From Sediminicola sp037203765 (GTDB lineage Bacteria; Bacteroidota; Bacteroidia; Flavobacteriales; Flavobacteriaceae): DNA of 64,000 nucleotides. The translations under genes and the position numbers were made by a program. The DNA is taken from the NCBI RefSeq assembly GCF_037203765.1, contig NZ_JBBCAS010000005.1, forward strand, positions 186,001 to 250,000, given 5' to 3'. The stretch's first letter is position 1; the number at the start of each line of letters is the position of its first letter. This document shows positions 25,704 to 34,660 of this stretch, in pieces. Under the pieces are notes generated by a model that made no database searches, was not told where the DNA came from, and worked only from the letters and a program-made list of their open reading frames with translations.

Positions 25704-27047
25704 TTAAGCTACTTTTCTATTTTTACCGGTTTTCATAAGACCATCATAATGTCTATTAAGCAAATATGAATTCACTTGTTGCACTGTATCAATAGCCACA
25801 CCGACCATGATTAACAGTGATGTTCCTCCATAAAACAAGGCCCATCCGGGTTGTACATCCATTAACTTTACCACCAAGGCTGGTAAAACAGCCAGCAAAG
25901 CTAAGAAAATTGAACCGGGTAACGTAATCAAAGACATAATTTTATCAAGAAAATCACCAGTTTCTTTTCCAGGCCTGATTCCCGGTATAAAACCACCGCT
26001 CCTTTTCAGGTCATCGGCCATCTTATTGGTAGGAACAGTGATCGCTGTGTAGAAGTATGTGAACACGATGATCAAGAAAGCAAACAACAAGTTGTAAGCC
26101 AACCCGAATATATCGGCGAACTGTACTTCCATCCATTGACCCACTGCTGTATTGTTGAAGGTCTTACCCAACAATCCAGGAGCGAACATAATAGCCTGGG
26201 CAAAGATTATCGGCATAACTCCTGAAGCGTTCAACTTCAATGGAATATACTGTCTTGATCCCATGATATTCTTTTCATAACCACCAGAAGCAGTCCTTCT
26301 AGCATATTGAACCGGTATCTGCCTGGTCGCCATGACCAATAATACACTGGCAAGGATGACTAGGAACCAAAGGATGACCTCGATCAACATAAACATCAAA
26401 CCTCCGTTGTTGTTGGCAGTTCTGGAGATGAATTCTTGTACAAAAGATTGTGGCAATGTAGCTATGATACCGATCATAATCAACAAGGAAATACCATTTC
26501 CAATCCCTTTGTCCGTAATTTTCTCACCCAACCACATGGCAAAAACAGTACCTGTAACCAAAATGATTACAGACGGCACAATAAAGTTCAGTCCTTTACC
26601 CAACACAAATGCACTGTCCGGAACACCCAAAGCACCCAAACTGTACAAATAAGCAGGAGCCTGAACGATACAGATACCGATGGTCAACCATCTCGTGATC
26701 TGATTGATCGTCTTCCTTCCACTTTCACCTTCTTTCTGTAGTTTCTGCAGATAAGGAATTGCTATTCCCATCAGCTGAACCACAATGGAGGCAGAAATGT
26801 AAGGCATGATTCCCAATGCAAAAACAGAAGCATTGGCAAAAGCCCCTCCTGTAAATGCGTTCAAAATACCTAAAATTCCACTTTCCGTGTTGGAAGACAA
26901 CTCTGCCAACTGTGCGGTATCAATACCAGGAAGAACTATTTGGGCACCAAAACGATAAACCAAAAGCAAACCAAGGGTAACAACAATCCTTCCCTTAAGT
27001 TCATCTATCTTCCAAATATTGGATAATGTCTCAAAAAATTTCTTCAT
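25704..27047 (-). CDS. secY: Preprotein translocase subunit SecY
   Basis: 447 aa with ten transmembrane helices. Marks are the N-terminal FRIRLTLGLL-like LKGRIVVTLGLLLVYRFGAQ, the plug region after helix 1, and the cytoplasmic loop with GKETGDFLDKIMSLITLPGS near helices 8-9. It forms the protein-conducting channel with SecE and SecG. Its place after rplO and before infA is the usual spc-operon end. Confidence 0.97.
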   Translation of the reverse strand: MKKFFETLSNIWKIDELKGRIVVTLGLLLVYRFGAQIVLPGIDTAQLAELSSNTESGILGILNAFTGGAFANASVFALGIMPYISASIVVQLMGIAIPYLQKLQKEGESGRKTINQITRWLTIGICIVQAPAYLYSLGALGVPDSAFVLGKGLNFIVPSVIILVTGTVFAMWLGEKITDKGIGNGISLLIMIGIIATLPQSFVQEFISRTANNNGGLMFMLIEVILWFLVILASVLLVMATRQIPVQYARRTASGGYEKNIMGSRQYIPLKLNASGVMPIIFAQAIMFAPGLLGKTFNNTAVGQWMEVQFADIFGLAYNLLFAFLIIVFTYFYTAITVPTNKMADDLKRSGGFIPGIRPGKETGDFLDKIMSLITLPGSIFLALLAVLPALVVKLMDVQPGWALFYGGTSLLIMVGVAIDTVQQVNSYLLNRHYDGLMKTGKNRKVA

Positions 27048-27057
27048 AGTGATATGC

Positions 27058-27510
27058 TTATAAACTTATTACCTCACCACCCGCAGCCTCAATAGCCGCT
27101 TTGGCACTGGCAGTAAATTTATGTACAGATACTTTTAGAGGGGCTTTCAATTCACCTCCACCTAAAATCTTGATCAAATCGTTTTTTCCGGCCAACCTGT
27201 TCTCAACAAGAGTTTCAATAGTAACAGTATCCTTAACGATTCCGTTATCTACCAATTCCTGAAGTTTGTTTAAGTTAACACCAGTAAAATCTTTTCTATT
27301 GATGTTGGTAAAACCAAACTTAGGCACACGACGTTGCAAAGGCATTTGACCACCTTCGAAACCAATCTTCTTGGAGTATCCAGATCTGGATTTAGCTCCT
27401 TTGTGTCCTCTTGTGGCAGTACCACCTTTTCCAGACCCTTGACCTCTACCAACAGTTTTCCCCTCTTTGTGAGTAGATCCCTCTGCCGGTTTTAAATTGT
27501 TTAAATTCAT
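27058..27510 (-). CDS. rplO: 50S ribosomal protein L15 (uL15)
   Basis: 150 aa. The Gly/Lys-rich N-terminal extension (GRGQGSGKGGTATRGHKGAK) reaches into 23S rRNA, and a compact C-terminal domain ends with ASAKAAIEAAGGEVISL. It is a late large-subunit assembly protein next to secY, as in nearly all bacteria. Confidence 0.97.
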   Translation of the reverse strand: MNLNNLKPAEGSTHKEGKTVGRGQGSGKGGTATRGHKGAKSRSGYSKKIGFEGGQMPLQRRVPKFGFTNINRKDFTGVNLNKLQELVDNGIVKDTVTIETLVENRLAGKNDLIKILGGGELKAPLKVSVHKFTASAKAAIEAAGGEVISL

Positions 27511-27524
27511 AACACCTTATTGTT

Positions 27525-27704
27525 TTAAGCTTCTTCAGTAGAAACTAAGTGTTCAACTTTATTTATCATACCAAGAATATTAGGCGTTGCTTCATGCTCT
27601 ACTACCTGGCCTAATTTTCGTAATCCAAGCGCCTCCAAAGTCCTTTTCTGGTTCTGTGGCTTTTTGATACTACTCTTTACTTGCTTAACTTTAATCTTTG
27701 CCAT
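27525..27704 (-). CDS. rpmD: 50S ribosomal protein L30 (uL30)
   Basis: 59 aa, read from the gap between rplO and rpsE: MAKIKVKQVKSSIKKPQNQ, then RTLEALGLRKLG and GMINKVEHLV. These are the usual L30 motifs and length. It ends EEA before TAA. Its place between rpsE and rplO is universal. Confidence 0.97.
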   Translation of the reverse strand: MAKIKVKQVKSSIKKPQNQKRTLEALGLRKLGQVVEHEATPNILGMINKVEHLVSTEEA

Positions 27705-27716
27705 AATATCCTTGAT

Positions 27717-28241
27717 TTATCCTTTAAAAACTTTTTCCAAAGAAACTCCTCTTTGAGTTGCAACGGTCTTTGCATCCCTAAGTTGCAACAAAGCATCAAA
27801 AGTAGCTTTTACAACGTTGTGCGGGTTAGAAGAACCTTGTGACTTGGAAAGTACATCATGTACCCCTACAGCCTCCAATACGGCTCTTACAGCTCCACCA
27901 GCAATAACTCCGGTACCATGGGAAGCAGGCTGTATATAAACACGTGCTCCACCAAATTTACCTTTTTGCTCATGAGGCAAAGTTCCCTTGTTTAAAGGAA
28001 TTCGTATTAAATTTTTCTTTGCATCTTCGATTGCTTTGGCAATTGCAGTGGCAACTTCTTTGGATTTCCCCAAACCGTGACCAACAACACCATTTTCATC
28101 TCCAACAACAACTATTGCAGAGAAACCGAATGCTCTACCACCTTTAGTAACTTTCGTTACCCTTTGAACACCTACCAAACGATCTTTTAATTCTAGACCT
28201 CCTGGCTTAACGGTTTCTGCGTTTTTATATTTTTGAAACAT
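27717..28241 (-). CDS. rpsE: 30S ribosomal protein S5 (uS5)
   Basis: 174 aa. The double-stranded RNA-binding-like N domain includes VTKGGRAFGFSAIVVVGD, and the C domain includes GTGVIAGGAVRAVLEAVG. S5 works in decoding accuracy and mRNA helicase action at the entry tunnel. The spectinomycin-site region around VTKGGR looks wild type. Confidence 0.98.
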   Translation of the reverse strand: MFQKYKNAETVKPGGLELKDRLVGVQRVTKVTKGGRAFGFSAIVVVGDENGVVGHGLGKSKEVATAIAKAIEDAKKNLIRIPLNKGTLPHEQKGKFGGARVYIQPASHGTGVIAGGAVRAVLEAVGVHDVLSKSQGSSNPHNVVKATFDALLQLRDAKTVATQRGVSLEKVFKG

Positions 28242-28247
28242 AATATA

Positions 28248-28604
28248 TTAGAATTTTAGTCCGGCTTCCCTAGCTCCTTCAGCCAATGATTTTACTCTAC
28301 CGTGGTACAAGTTACCACCTCTATCAAAAGCTACAGTTTCAATTCCTATCTTCTGCGCTTTTTCAGCAATAGTCTTACCAACAAGGGTAGCTATTTCCGA
28401 TTTAGTTCCTTTTGAAGAGCTAAGGTCTTTATCTCTAGATGATGCAGCAGCTAAACTAACTCCTTTAGTATCGTCTATCAATTGAACATAAATTTCCTTA
28501 TTGCTCCTAAAAACAGACAACCTCGGCCTTGTGGACGTTCCAAAGGAAACCTTTCTAATTCTTCTCCTAATGCGTTGTCTTCTCTCAGTTTTCGATAATC
28601 CCAT
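28248..28604 (-). CDS. rplR: 50S ribosomal protein L18 (uL18)
   Basis: 118 aa with RLSVFRSNKEIYVQLIDD and a C-terminal FDRGGNLYHGRVKSLAEGAR, the typical 5S-rRNA-binding protein. It brings 5S rRNA with L5 into the central protuberance. It starts six bases before rpsE. Confidence 0.98.
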   Translation of the reverse strand: MGLSKTERRQRIRRRIRKVSFGTSTRPRLSVFRSNKEIYVQLIDDTKGVSLAAASSRDKDLSSSKGTKSEIATLVGKTIAEKAQKIGIETVAFDRGGNLYHGRVKSLAEGAREAGLKF

Positions 28605-28615
28605 AATGCTAATTA

Positions 28616-29158
28616 TTAAGCTGACTTACCAGCTTTTCTTCTTAATTGTTCACCAACAAACTTGATTCCTTTTCCTTTGTAAGGCTCTGGCTTACGGAAA
28701 CCTCTGATCTTGGCAGCAATCTGTCCTACCAATTGTTTATCAAAAGACGTTAATTTTATGATTGGGTTCTTTCCTTTTTCAGAAATAGTCTCCAACTTAA
28801 CCTCTTCGGCCAAATCCATAACTATGTTGTGTGAAAAGCCCAATGCCAAATCTAACTTCTGTCCTTGATTGCTTGCACGGTATCCTACACCTACCAGTTC
28901 CAATTCCTTGGTCCATCCTGTAGATACGCCTTTAACCATATTCAAAACAAGGGCTCTGTAAAGACCATGCTTAGCTTTGTGTTCTTTTGAATCAGAAGGC
29001 CTGGTTACCCATACCTTACCGTCTTCTATCTTTATTGCTACCGCAGAAAATTCCTGGGTAAGTTCACCTAATTTACCTTTTACAGTAATGATGTTCTCCT
29101 TTACCTCTATGGAAACTCCCTCCGGGATCGCTATTGGATTATTACCTATTCTAGACAT
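28616..29158 (-). CDS. rplF: 50S ribosomal protein L6 (uL6)
   Basis: 180 aa with two similar alpha/beta domains. Marks are the start MSRIGNNPIAIPEGV and the end with IRGFRKPEPYKGKGIKF. It lies near the GTPase-associated centre of the large subunit. The order rpsH-rplF-rplR is standard. Confidence 0.98.
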   Translation of the reverse strand: MSRIGNNPIAIPEGVSIEVKENIITVKGKLGELTQEFSAVAIKIEDGKVWVTRPSDSKEHKAKHGLYRALVLNMVKGVSTGWTKELELVGVGYRASNQGQKLDLALGFSHNIVMDLAEEVKLETISEKGKNPIIKLTSFDKQLVGQIAAKIRGFRKPEPYKGKGIKFVGEQLRRKAGKSA

Positions 29159-29178
29159 TATTCTAACTCTTTATAGTA

Positions 29179-29577
29179 TTAATAAACGTAACACAAAACC
29201 TCTCCACCAACTTTCTCCAACTTGGCTTGCTTACTGGTCATTACTCCATGGGAAGTAGATACAATCGCAATTCCCAAACCATTCAATACTCTAGGAAGAT
29301 CTGTAGTACCCGCATACTTACGTAGACCAGGCTTACTTACACGCTGTAATTTTTTAATGACAGGCTCTTTTGAAACCTTATCGTATTTCAAAGCTATCTT
29401 GATATTGCCCTGAACGGCGTTATCTTCGAATTTGTAGCTTAAAATGTACCCTTGATCAAACAAGATCTTGGTCATTTCTTTTTTCAAATTAGAAGCAGGG
29501 ATTTCAACTACCCTGTGACCAGCTCTACTGGCATTTCTAATTCTTGTCAAATAATCCGAAATTGGATCTGTAAACAT
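29179..29577 (-). CDS. rpsH: 30S ribosomal protein S8 (uS8)
   Basis: 132 aa. The C-terminal STSHGVMTSKQAKLEKVGGEV motif is diagnostic, with a DPISDYLTRIRNA N-terminus. It is a primary 16S rRNA binder and in E. coli represses the spc operon. The preceding gap to rpsN is about 70 bases. Confidence 0.98.
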   Translation of the reverse strand: MFTDPISDYLTRIRNASRAGHRVVEIPASNLKKEMTKILFDQGYILSYKFEDNAVQGNIKIALKYDKVSKEPVIKKLQRVSKPGLRKYAGTTDLPRVLNGLGIAIVSTSHGVMTSKQAKLEKVGGEVLCYVY

Positions 29578-29647
29578 AATTATCTATTTGCGGTAACGGT
29601 TTTCAGCACTATTGCTAAACCTGAGACCAGTTTATACTCTAAATTTT

Positions 29648-29917
29648 TTACCAACTAGCTTTCTTAACGCCAGGAATCAAACCGTTGTTTGCCATTTCCC
29701 TGAACAAAACTCTAGAAACACCAAAGGTTCTCATGTAACCTCTTGGTCTACCAGTCAACTTACATCTGTTATGCATACGAACAGGAGAAGCATTTCTTGG
29801 TAATTTCTGTAGCGCTTCGTAGTCACCAGCTTCTTTCAAAGCTTTTCTCTTTTCTGCGTATTTTGCTACAGTTTTTGCTCTCTTGACTTCGCGGGCCTTC
29901 ATTGATTCTTTAGCCAT
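29648..29917 (-). CDS. rpsN: 30S ribosomal protein S14 (uS14), zinc-free long form
   Basis: 89 aa, the long type with the C-terminal RCKLTGRPRGYMRTFGVSR motif and no CxxC pairs, so it does not bind zinc. S14 helps assemble the 30S head. A start two bases after rplE's stop shows tight coupling in the spc order. Confidence 0.97.
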   Translation of the reverse strand: MAKESMKAREVKRAKTVAKYAEKRKALKEAGDYEALQKLPRNASPVRMHNRCKLTGRPRGYMRTFGVSRVLFREMANNGLIPGVKKASW

Positions 29918-29918
29918 A

Positions 29919-30470
29919 CTAATTCTTTTTAAAAGGTAGTCCTAATTCAGTTAATAATGATTTTGCTTCCTTATCGGTATTAGCCGTGGTCACAAAAGTG
30001 ATATCCATACCATTGATTCTATTGATCTTGTCAATGTTCATCTCCGGGAAGATAATCTGCTCAGTGATACCCAAGTTGTAATTGCCCCTACCGTCAAAAC
30101 CGGTAGCTTTAATTCCTTGGAAATCCCTTACACGTGGTAAAGCACTAGTGATCAACCTGTCCAAAAATTCGTACATTCTTTCTCCACGCAAGGTAACTTT
30201 TGCACCAATTGGCATACCCTTACGCAATTTGAAAGCTGCAACATCCTTCTTAGAGATAGTTGATACCGCTTTTTGACCGGTAATAGCTGTAAGTTCATCA
30301 ACAGCATGGTCAATTAATTTTTTATCCGCCACAGCTGCTCCAACACCCCTGCTAAGAACTATCTTTTCCAGCTTAGGAACCTGCATTACATTTTTGTAAC
30401 CAAATTCTTCCTGAAGCGCTTTCATGACGCGCTCTTTGTACTCTTGTTTTAATCTTGGAATGTAAGCCAT
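29919..30470 (-). CDS. rplE: 50S ribosomal protein L5 (uL5)
   Basis: 183 aa with IVLSRGVGAAVADKK, GAKVTLRGERMYEFLDRL and FPEMNIDKINRINGMDIT, all classical L5. It contacts 5S rRNA and the P-site tRNA. It is three bases from rplX. Confidence 0.98.
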   Translation of the reverse strand: MAYIPRLKQEYKERVMKALQEEFGYKNVMQVPKLEKIVLSRGVGAAVADKKLIDHAVDELTAITGQKAVSTISKKDVAAFKLRKGMPIGAKVTLRGERMYEFLDRLITSALPRVRDFQGIKATGFDGRGNYNLGITEQIIFPEMNIDKINRINGMDITFVTTANTDKEAKSLLTELGLPFKKN

Positions 30471-30472
30471 AA

Positions 30473-30784
30473 CTAAATTACTTCATTAGATTTCTTGGAA
30501 AACCTTACTTTCTTGCCATCCCTTTCTTCAAATCCTACTCGTGTTGCATCGCCCGATTTTGGATCGATCAAAGATAGGTTGGAAATATGAACGGGAGCCT
30601 CTTTCTTTACTATTCCTCCCTGAGGATTCTTAGCGCTCGGTTTCTCATGTTTGGATACCATATTGGCACCTTCTACAATCGCTTTATTTTTTTCACGGTC
30701 AACACTGACAACCTTGCCCTCGGTACCTTTATGGTCCCCAGCAATGATTCTTACAGTGTCTCCAGCTTTTATTTTAAGTTTCAT
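30473..30784 (-). CDS. rplX: 50S ribosomal protein L24 (uL24)
   Basis: 103 aa from the second of two adjacent Met codons; the first (30787) would add one residue. The KOW motif is visible in KIKAGDTVRIIAGDHKGTEGKV. It starts 50S assembly at 23S domain I near the exit tunnel. The start is chosen to match the MKLKIKAGD form usual in relatives. Confidence 0.96.
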   Translation of the reverse strand: MKLKIKAGDTVRIIAGDHKGTEGKVVSVDREKNKAIVEGANMVSKHEKPSAKNPQGGIVKKEAPVHISNLSLIDPKSGDATRVGFEERDGKKVRFSKKSNEVI

Positions 30785-30800
30785 CATCTTACTGTATATA

Positions 30801-31169
30801 TTAAAGCACCTCTGGAGCTAATGATACAATCTTCATGAATTGTTTATCACGAAGCTCTCTTGCCACGGGACCAAATACACGTGTACCTCTCATTTCTCCC
30901 GTAGGATTCAATAAAACACAGGCATTGTCATCAAAACGAATGTATGAACCATCCTGTCTTCTAACTTCTTTTGTAGTCCTTACAACAACCGCAGTAGAAA
31001 CTGCACCTTTCTTGATAGTACCATTTGGTGCGGCTTCCTTAACCGTAACCACTATTTTGTCACCTACTGAAGCATACCTTCTTTTTGTACCACCCAAAAC
31101 ACGAATGGTCAATACTTCTTTTGCTCCTGTATTATCGGCTACCTTTAGTCTAGATTCTTGCTGTAACAT
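30801..31169 (-). CDS. rplN: 50S ribosomal protein L14 (uL14)
   Basis: 122 aa with MLQQESRLKVADNTGAKEV at the start and RGTRVFGPVARELRDKQFMKI near the end. It forms bridges with 16S rRNA. The order rpsQ-rplN-rplX opens the spc part of the block. Confidence 0.98.
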   Translation of the reverse strand: MLQQESRLKVADNTGAKEVLTIRVLGGTKRRYASVGDKIVVTVKEAAPNGTIKKGAVSTAVVVRTTKEVRRQDGSYIRFDDNACVLLNPTGEMRGTRVFGPVARELRDKQFMKIVSLAPEVL

Positions 31170-31171
31170 AA

Positions 31172-31429
31172 TTATTTAGCTCTTTCAATGATTTCAACTA
31201 ATCTCCAACACTTGGTCTTACTCAATGGACGGGTCTCCATGATCTTCACAGTATCCCCAACATTGCAGTCGTTCTTCTCGTCGTGCGCAACATATTTCTT
31301 AGTCTTTAACACGAACTTTCCGTACATAGGGTGCTTTACACGTTTAACTTCGGAAACCACAATTGATTTCTCCATTTTATCGCTTGTTACAACGCCTATT
31401 CTTTCTTTTCTTAAATTTCTATTTTCCAT
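31172..31429 (-). CDS. rpsQ: 30S ribosomal protein S17 (uS17)
   Basis: 85 aa OB-fold protein with RIGVVTSDKMEKSIVV and the signature GDTVKIMETRPLSKTKCW. It is a primary 16S rRNA-binding protein at the body of the 30S subunit. It is two bases from rplN. Confidence 0.98.
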   Translation of the reverse strand: MENRNLRKERIGVVTSDKMEKSIVVSEVKRVKHPMYGKFVLKTKKYVAHDEKNDCNVGDTVKIMETRPLSKTKCWRLVEIIERAK

Positions 31430-31442
31430 AAAGCAGAACCAA

Positions 31443-31634
31443 TTATTGTAATTCCCTTTTTGTTAACTCTGTCGCAATTCTTGCCACTGTTCTTCTCACT
31501 TTTCTTATCTGAAGAGGATTTTCCAATGGAGTAACAAAATGGGCCATTTTTAAATCCGCATGTTGTTTTTTGTACTCAGCTAGTTTTTCCTTCAACCCTT
31601 CTACTGATAATTCCTTTATTTCCGATTGTTTCAT
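31443..31634 (-). CDS. rpmC: 50S ribosomal protein L29 (uL29)
   Basis: 63 aa, two-helix protein (MKQSEIKELSVEGLKEKLAE, then NPLQIRKVRRTVARIATE). It sits at the tunnel exit with L23, a docking area for trigger factor and SRP. Order rplP-rpmC-rpsQ is standard. Confidence 0.97.
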   Translation of the reverse strand: MKQSEIKELSVEGLKEKLAEYKKQHADLKMAHFVTPLENPLQIRKVRRTVARIATELTKRELQ

Positions 31635-31652
31635 GATTTCTTGAAATTAAAA

Positions 31653-32072
31653 TTAAGCTGAATAATCTCTAGCAACAACAAACTTAGTCTTAACAGGTAG
31701 TTTTTGTGCCGCCAAGCGCATAGCTTCTTTAGCAATGTCTATAGACACTCCACCTACCTCAAACATAATTCTTCCTGGTTTTACAACGGCAACCCAGTAC
31801 TCAACTGCACCTTTACCTTTACCCATACGTACCTCTAGAGGCTTCTTCGTAATAGGCTTGTCCGGGAATATTTTGATCCATAACTGACCTTCTCTCTTCA
31901 TGTACCTTGTAGCTGCAATACGCGCCGCTTCAATTTGACGTGAAGTAATAAAATCAGAATCCAAGGATTTTATACCAAACATACCGTTAGAAAGTTGGTG
32001 ACCTCTTCCCGAGATCCCTTTCATGCGACCCTTCTGCGCTTTACGATATTTGGTTCTTTTTGGCTGTAACAT
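31653..32072 (-). CDS. rplP: 50S ribosomal protein L16 (uL16)
   Basis: 139 aa (MLQPKRTKYRKAQKGRMKGI, then MGKGKGAVEYWVAVVKPG). It binds near the A-site tRNA elbow and is needed for peptidyl transfer. It follows rpsC by about 20 bases. Confidence 0.98.
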   Translation of the reverse strand: MLQPKRTKYRKAQKGRMKGISGRGHQLSNGMFGIKSLDSDFITSRQIEAARIAATRYMKREGQLWIKIFPDKPITKKPLEVRMGKGKGAVEYWVAVVKPGRIMFEVGGVSIDIAKEAMRLAAQKLPVKTKFVVARDYSA

Positions 32073-32092
32073 TTCTTTCTTTCTTTAAAAAA

Positions 32093-32815
32093 TTACTTTC
32101 TACGACGTGGTTTCTTTCCTCCTTCTGGTTTTCCACCTTTGCCTGGGGTTTGTCCTTTAGACATACCTACCAAAGGAGAAAGCTCTCTCTTACCATAAAC
32201 CTCACCCTTCATGATCCACACTTTAATACCCAATCTTCCATAGGTTGTATGTGCCTCATGTAATGCATAGTCTATATCAGCTCTAAAAGTAGACAATGGA
32301 ATTCTACCATCTTTGTAAGATTCTGAACGCGCCATTTCTGCACCGTTCAAACGACCTGATATCTGTATTTTGATACCTTCAGCGTTCATCCTCATGGCAG
32401 CTGCGATAGCCATTTTTATAGCTCTTCTGAAAGAAATTCTACTTTCAATCTGACGAGCAACACTTGCAGCAACCAAATTGGCATCCAACTCTGGTCTCTT
32501 GATCTCAAAGATGTTTATCTGAACCTCTTTGTCCGTAATTTTCTTAAGCTCTTCTTTCAACTTATCTACTTCCTGACCACCTTTTCCGATAATGATACCA
32601 GGTCTAGCAGTGGTGATGGTTATAGTTACAAGTTTAAGAGTACGCTCAATAATAACCCTAGAAACACTAGCTTTCGCCAAACGTGCATGAACATATTTTC
32701 TTATCTTATCGTCTTCGGCCAACTTATCTCCGTAGTCGTTTCCACCGTACCAGTTAGATTCCCATCCTCTGATAATACCTAGACGATTCCCGATTGGATT
32801 TGTTTTCTGTCCCAT
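32093..32815 (-). CDS. rpsC: 30S ribosomal protein S3 (uS3)
   Basis: 240 aa. The N-terminal KH domain has the GxxG loop in RPGIIIGKGGQEVDKL, and the C domain has GRLNGAEMARSE. A basic tail (GKGGKPEGGKKPRRRK) ends the protein. S3 forms part of the mRNA entry site. Confidence 0.98.
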   Translation of the reverse strand: MGQKTNPIGNRLGIIRGWESNWYGGNDYGDKLAEDDKIRKYVHARLAKASVSRVIIERTLKLVTITITTARPGIIIGKGGQEVDKLKEELKKITDKEVQINIFEIKRPELDANLVAASVARQIESRISFRRAIKMAIAAAMRMNAEGIKIQISGRLNGAEMARSESYKDGRIPLSTFRADIDYALHEAHTTYGRLGIKVWIMKGEVYGKRELSPLVGMSKGQTPGKGGKPEGGKKPRRRK

Positions 32816-32825
32816 ACTAAATGCT

Positions 32826-33233
32826 CTAGCTTTGTGTGTTATTGTTAGACTCCAATACCATTGTTACGTGGTTGGAACGTTTTCTAATTCGATGCGCTCT
32901 TCCTTGTGGTGCAGGTCTAAGTCTTTTCAACATACTTCCTCCATCAACTCTTACCTCCTTAATAATAAGGTCAGCATCTTCTATACTCGCCTCTTCGTTC
33001 TTGGCTTGCCAGTTTGCAATTGCAGATAGCAATAATGTCTCCAATCTCTTAGAAGCTTCCTTCTGGTTGAACTTTAATATAGCTAGAGCTTTTTCAACTT
33101 GAACTCCCCTTACCAAATCAGCTACCAAACGCATCTTCCTTGGCGATGTAGGGCAATTGTTCAATTTCGCAAATGCAACTTGCTTTTTCTCTGCCTTAAT
33201 TCTTTCGGCCATTTGTCTTTTTCGAACTCCCAT
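32826..33233 (-). CDS. rplV: 50S ribosomal protein L22 (uL22)
   Basis: 135 aa. The signature RAHRIRKRSNHVTMVL is near the C-terminus, and NCPTSPRKMRLVADLVRG near the start. A beta-hairpin loop lines the exit tunnel, where macrolide-resistance changes arise in other species. About ten extra residues precede the usual N-terminus (MGVRKRQMAERIKAEKK). Confidence 0.97.
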   Translation of the reverse strand: MGVRKRQMAERIKAEKKQVAFAKLNNCPTSPRKMRLVADLVRGVQVEKALAILKFNQKEASKRLETLLLSAIANWQAKNEEASIEDADLIIKEVRVDGGSMLKRLRPAPQGRAHRIRKRSNHVTMVLESNNNTQS

Positions 33234-33236
33234 AGC

Positions 33237-33515
33237 TTACTTTTTACCTTTATTCTTAGTACCACCGTGACCTCTAAAAGATCTTGTCGGTGAAAATTCT
33301 CCCAATTTGTGACCAACCATGTTCTCAGTTACAAAAACAGGAACAAATTGCTTCCCATTGTGAACTGCTACGGTTTGACCAACGAAATCCGGTGTTATCA
33401 TTGAAGCTCTAGACCAAGTCTTGATAACAGACTTCTTTCCAGAAGCAACATTATCTTGGATCTTCTTGTCTAAACTATAGTGAACGTAAGGTCCTTTCTT
33501 TAGTGAACGTGCCAT
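33237..33515 (-). CDS. rpsS: 30S ribosomal protein S19 (uS19)
   Basis: 92 aa with MARSLKKGPYVHYSLDKKI and GHKLGEFSPTRSFRGHGGTK. It binds the 30S head together with S13. Standard S10-operon position between rplB and rplV. Confidence 0.98.
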   Translation of the reverse strand: MARSLKKGPYVHYSLDKKIQDNVASGKKSVIKTWSRASMITPDFVGQTVAVHNGKQFVPVFVTENMVGHKLGEFSPTRSFRGHGGTKNKGKK

Positions 33516-33528
33516 TTCTTTCTACTTT

Positions 33529-34353
33529 TTATTTCTTTCTACGTTCTATTATATACTTATTGGTACTCTTGGTTTTAGAACGAGTTCTATATCCTTTTGC
33601 TGGAATACCATTTCTAGATCTTGGGTGACCTCCTGAAGCTCTACCTTCACCACCACCCATTGGGTGATCGACAGGGTTCATCGCTACCGGTCTAGTTCTT
33701 GGTCTTCTACCCAACCATCTACTTCTACCAGCCTTACCTGATACCAATAACTGGTGATCAGAGTTGGACACGGCACCAACAGTAGCCAAACAATCGGCAA
33801 GAATCAATCTTGACTCCCCAGAAGGCAATTTAACAGTAACAAACTTACCGTCTTTCGCCATCAACTGAGCAAATGTTCCTGCAGACCTAGCCATAACAGC
33901 TCCTTGACCTGGACGTAATTCTATACAAGAAATAATAGTACCTAAAGGAATAGCCTTCAAAGGAAGTGTGTTTCCAATTTCTGGAGCCACATCGCTACCT
34001 GAAGCAACTTCTTGACCTACTTGCAACCCGTTTTGGGCAACCACATACCTTTTTTCACCATCTGCATAATTCAACAATGCGATAAAGGCTGTTCTGTTAG
34101 GATCGTACTGAATAGAATCAACGGTAGCAACAACTCCTTGTTTCTCCCTTTTGAAATCGATCACACGATACCTTCTCTTATGACCTCCACCTTTCTGGCG
34201 CATGGTCATTTTTCCTTGACTGTTTCTACCTCCGGACTTTTTTAACGGAGCGAGCAAGCTCTTCTCCGGCTTATCAGTAGTAATGGCGTCAAACCCATTT
34301 ACTACTCTAAATCGCTGTCCTGGAGTGATTGGTTTTAATTTTCTAACTGACAT
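33529..34353 (-). CDS. rplB: 50S ribosomal protein L2 (uL2)
   Basis: 274 aa with an OB-fold, an SH3-like domain and a basic C-terminal tail. The signature NPVDHPMGGGEGRASGG holds the conserved His near the peptidyl-transferase centre. It is one of the most conserved large-subunit proteins and is needed for subunit joining. Confidence 0.98.
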   Translation of the reverse strand: MSVRKLKPITPGQRFRVVNGFDAITTDKPEKSLLAPLKKSGGRNSQGKMTMRQKGGGHKRRYRVIDFKREKQGVVATVDSIQYDPNRTAFIALLNYADGEKRYVVAQNGLQVGQEVASGSDVAPEIGNTLPLKAIPLGTIISCIELRPGQGAVMARSAGTFAQLMAKDGKFVTVKLPSGESRLILADCLATVGAVSNSDHQLLVSGKAGRSRWLGRRPRTRPVAMNPVDHPMGGGEGRASGGHPRSRNGIPAKGYRTRSKTKSTNKYIIERRKK

Positions 34354-34362
34354 TTTTTGTCT

Positions 34363-34653
34363 TTATAGATTATTGTAAAAATCAATTGCCTCTCCATCCG
34401 CTACATCAACAATCGCCTTTTTAAAGGCATTTGTCTTACCGTGCTGCACGCCGGTCTTAGTGTAACGAGTTTTACGTTTTGGACCGTAATTCATTGTACG
34501 AACCTTTTCCACAGAAACCCCATAAGTAGTTTCAACAGCTTCTTTGATCTGAAGCTTATTGGCACTAGGGTCAACAATGAAACCATAACGATTGTACAAC
34601 TCGCTGTCTGCGGTCATTTTTTCCGTAATTATTGGCTTTATCAACACACTCAT
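34363..34653 (-). CDS. rplW: 50S ribosomal protein L23 (uL23)
   Basis: 96 aa (SVLIKPIITEKMTADSE, then GYKRKTRYT-like GPKRKTRYTKTGVQHG). It is the main docking site for trigger factor and SRP at the tunnel exit. The order rplD-rplW-rplB is standard. Confidence 0.97.
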   Translation of the reverse strand: MSVLIKPIITEKMTADSELYNRYGFIVDPSANKLQIKEAVETTYGVSVEKVRTMNYGPKRKTRYTKTGVQHGKTNAFKKAIVDVADGEAIDFYNNL

Positions 34654-34660
34654 GACTCTC

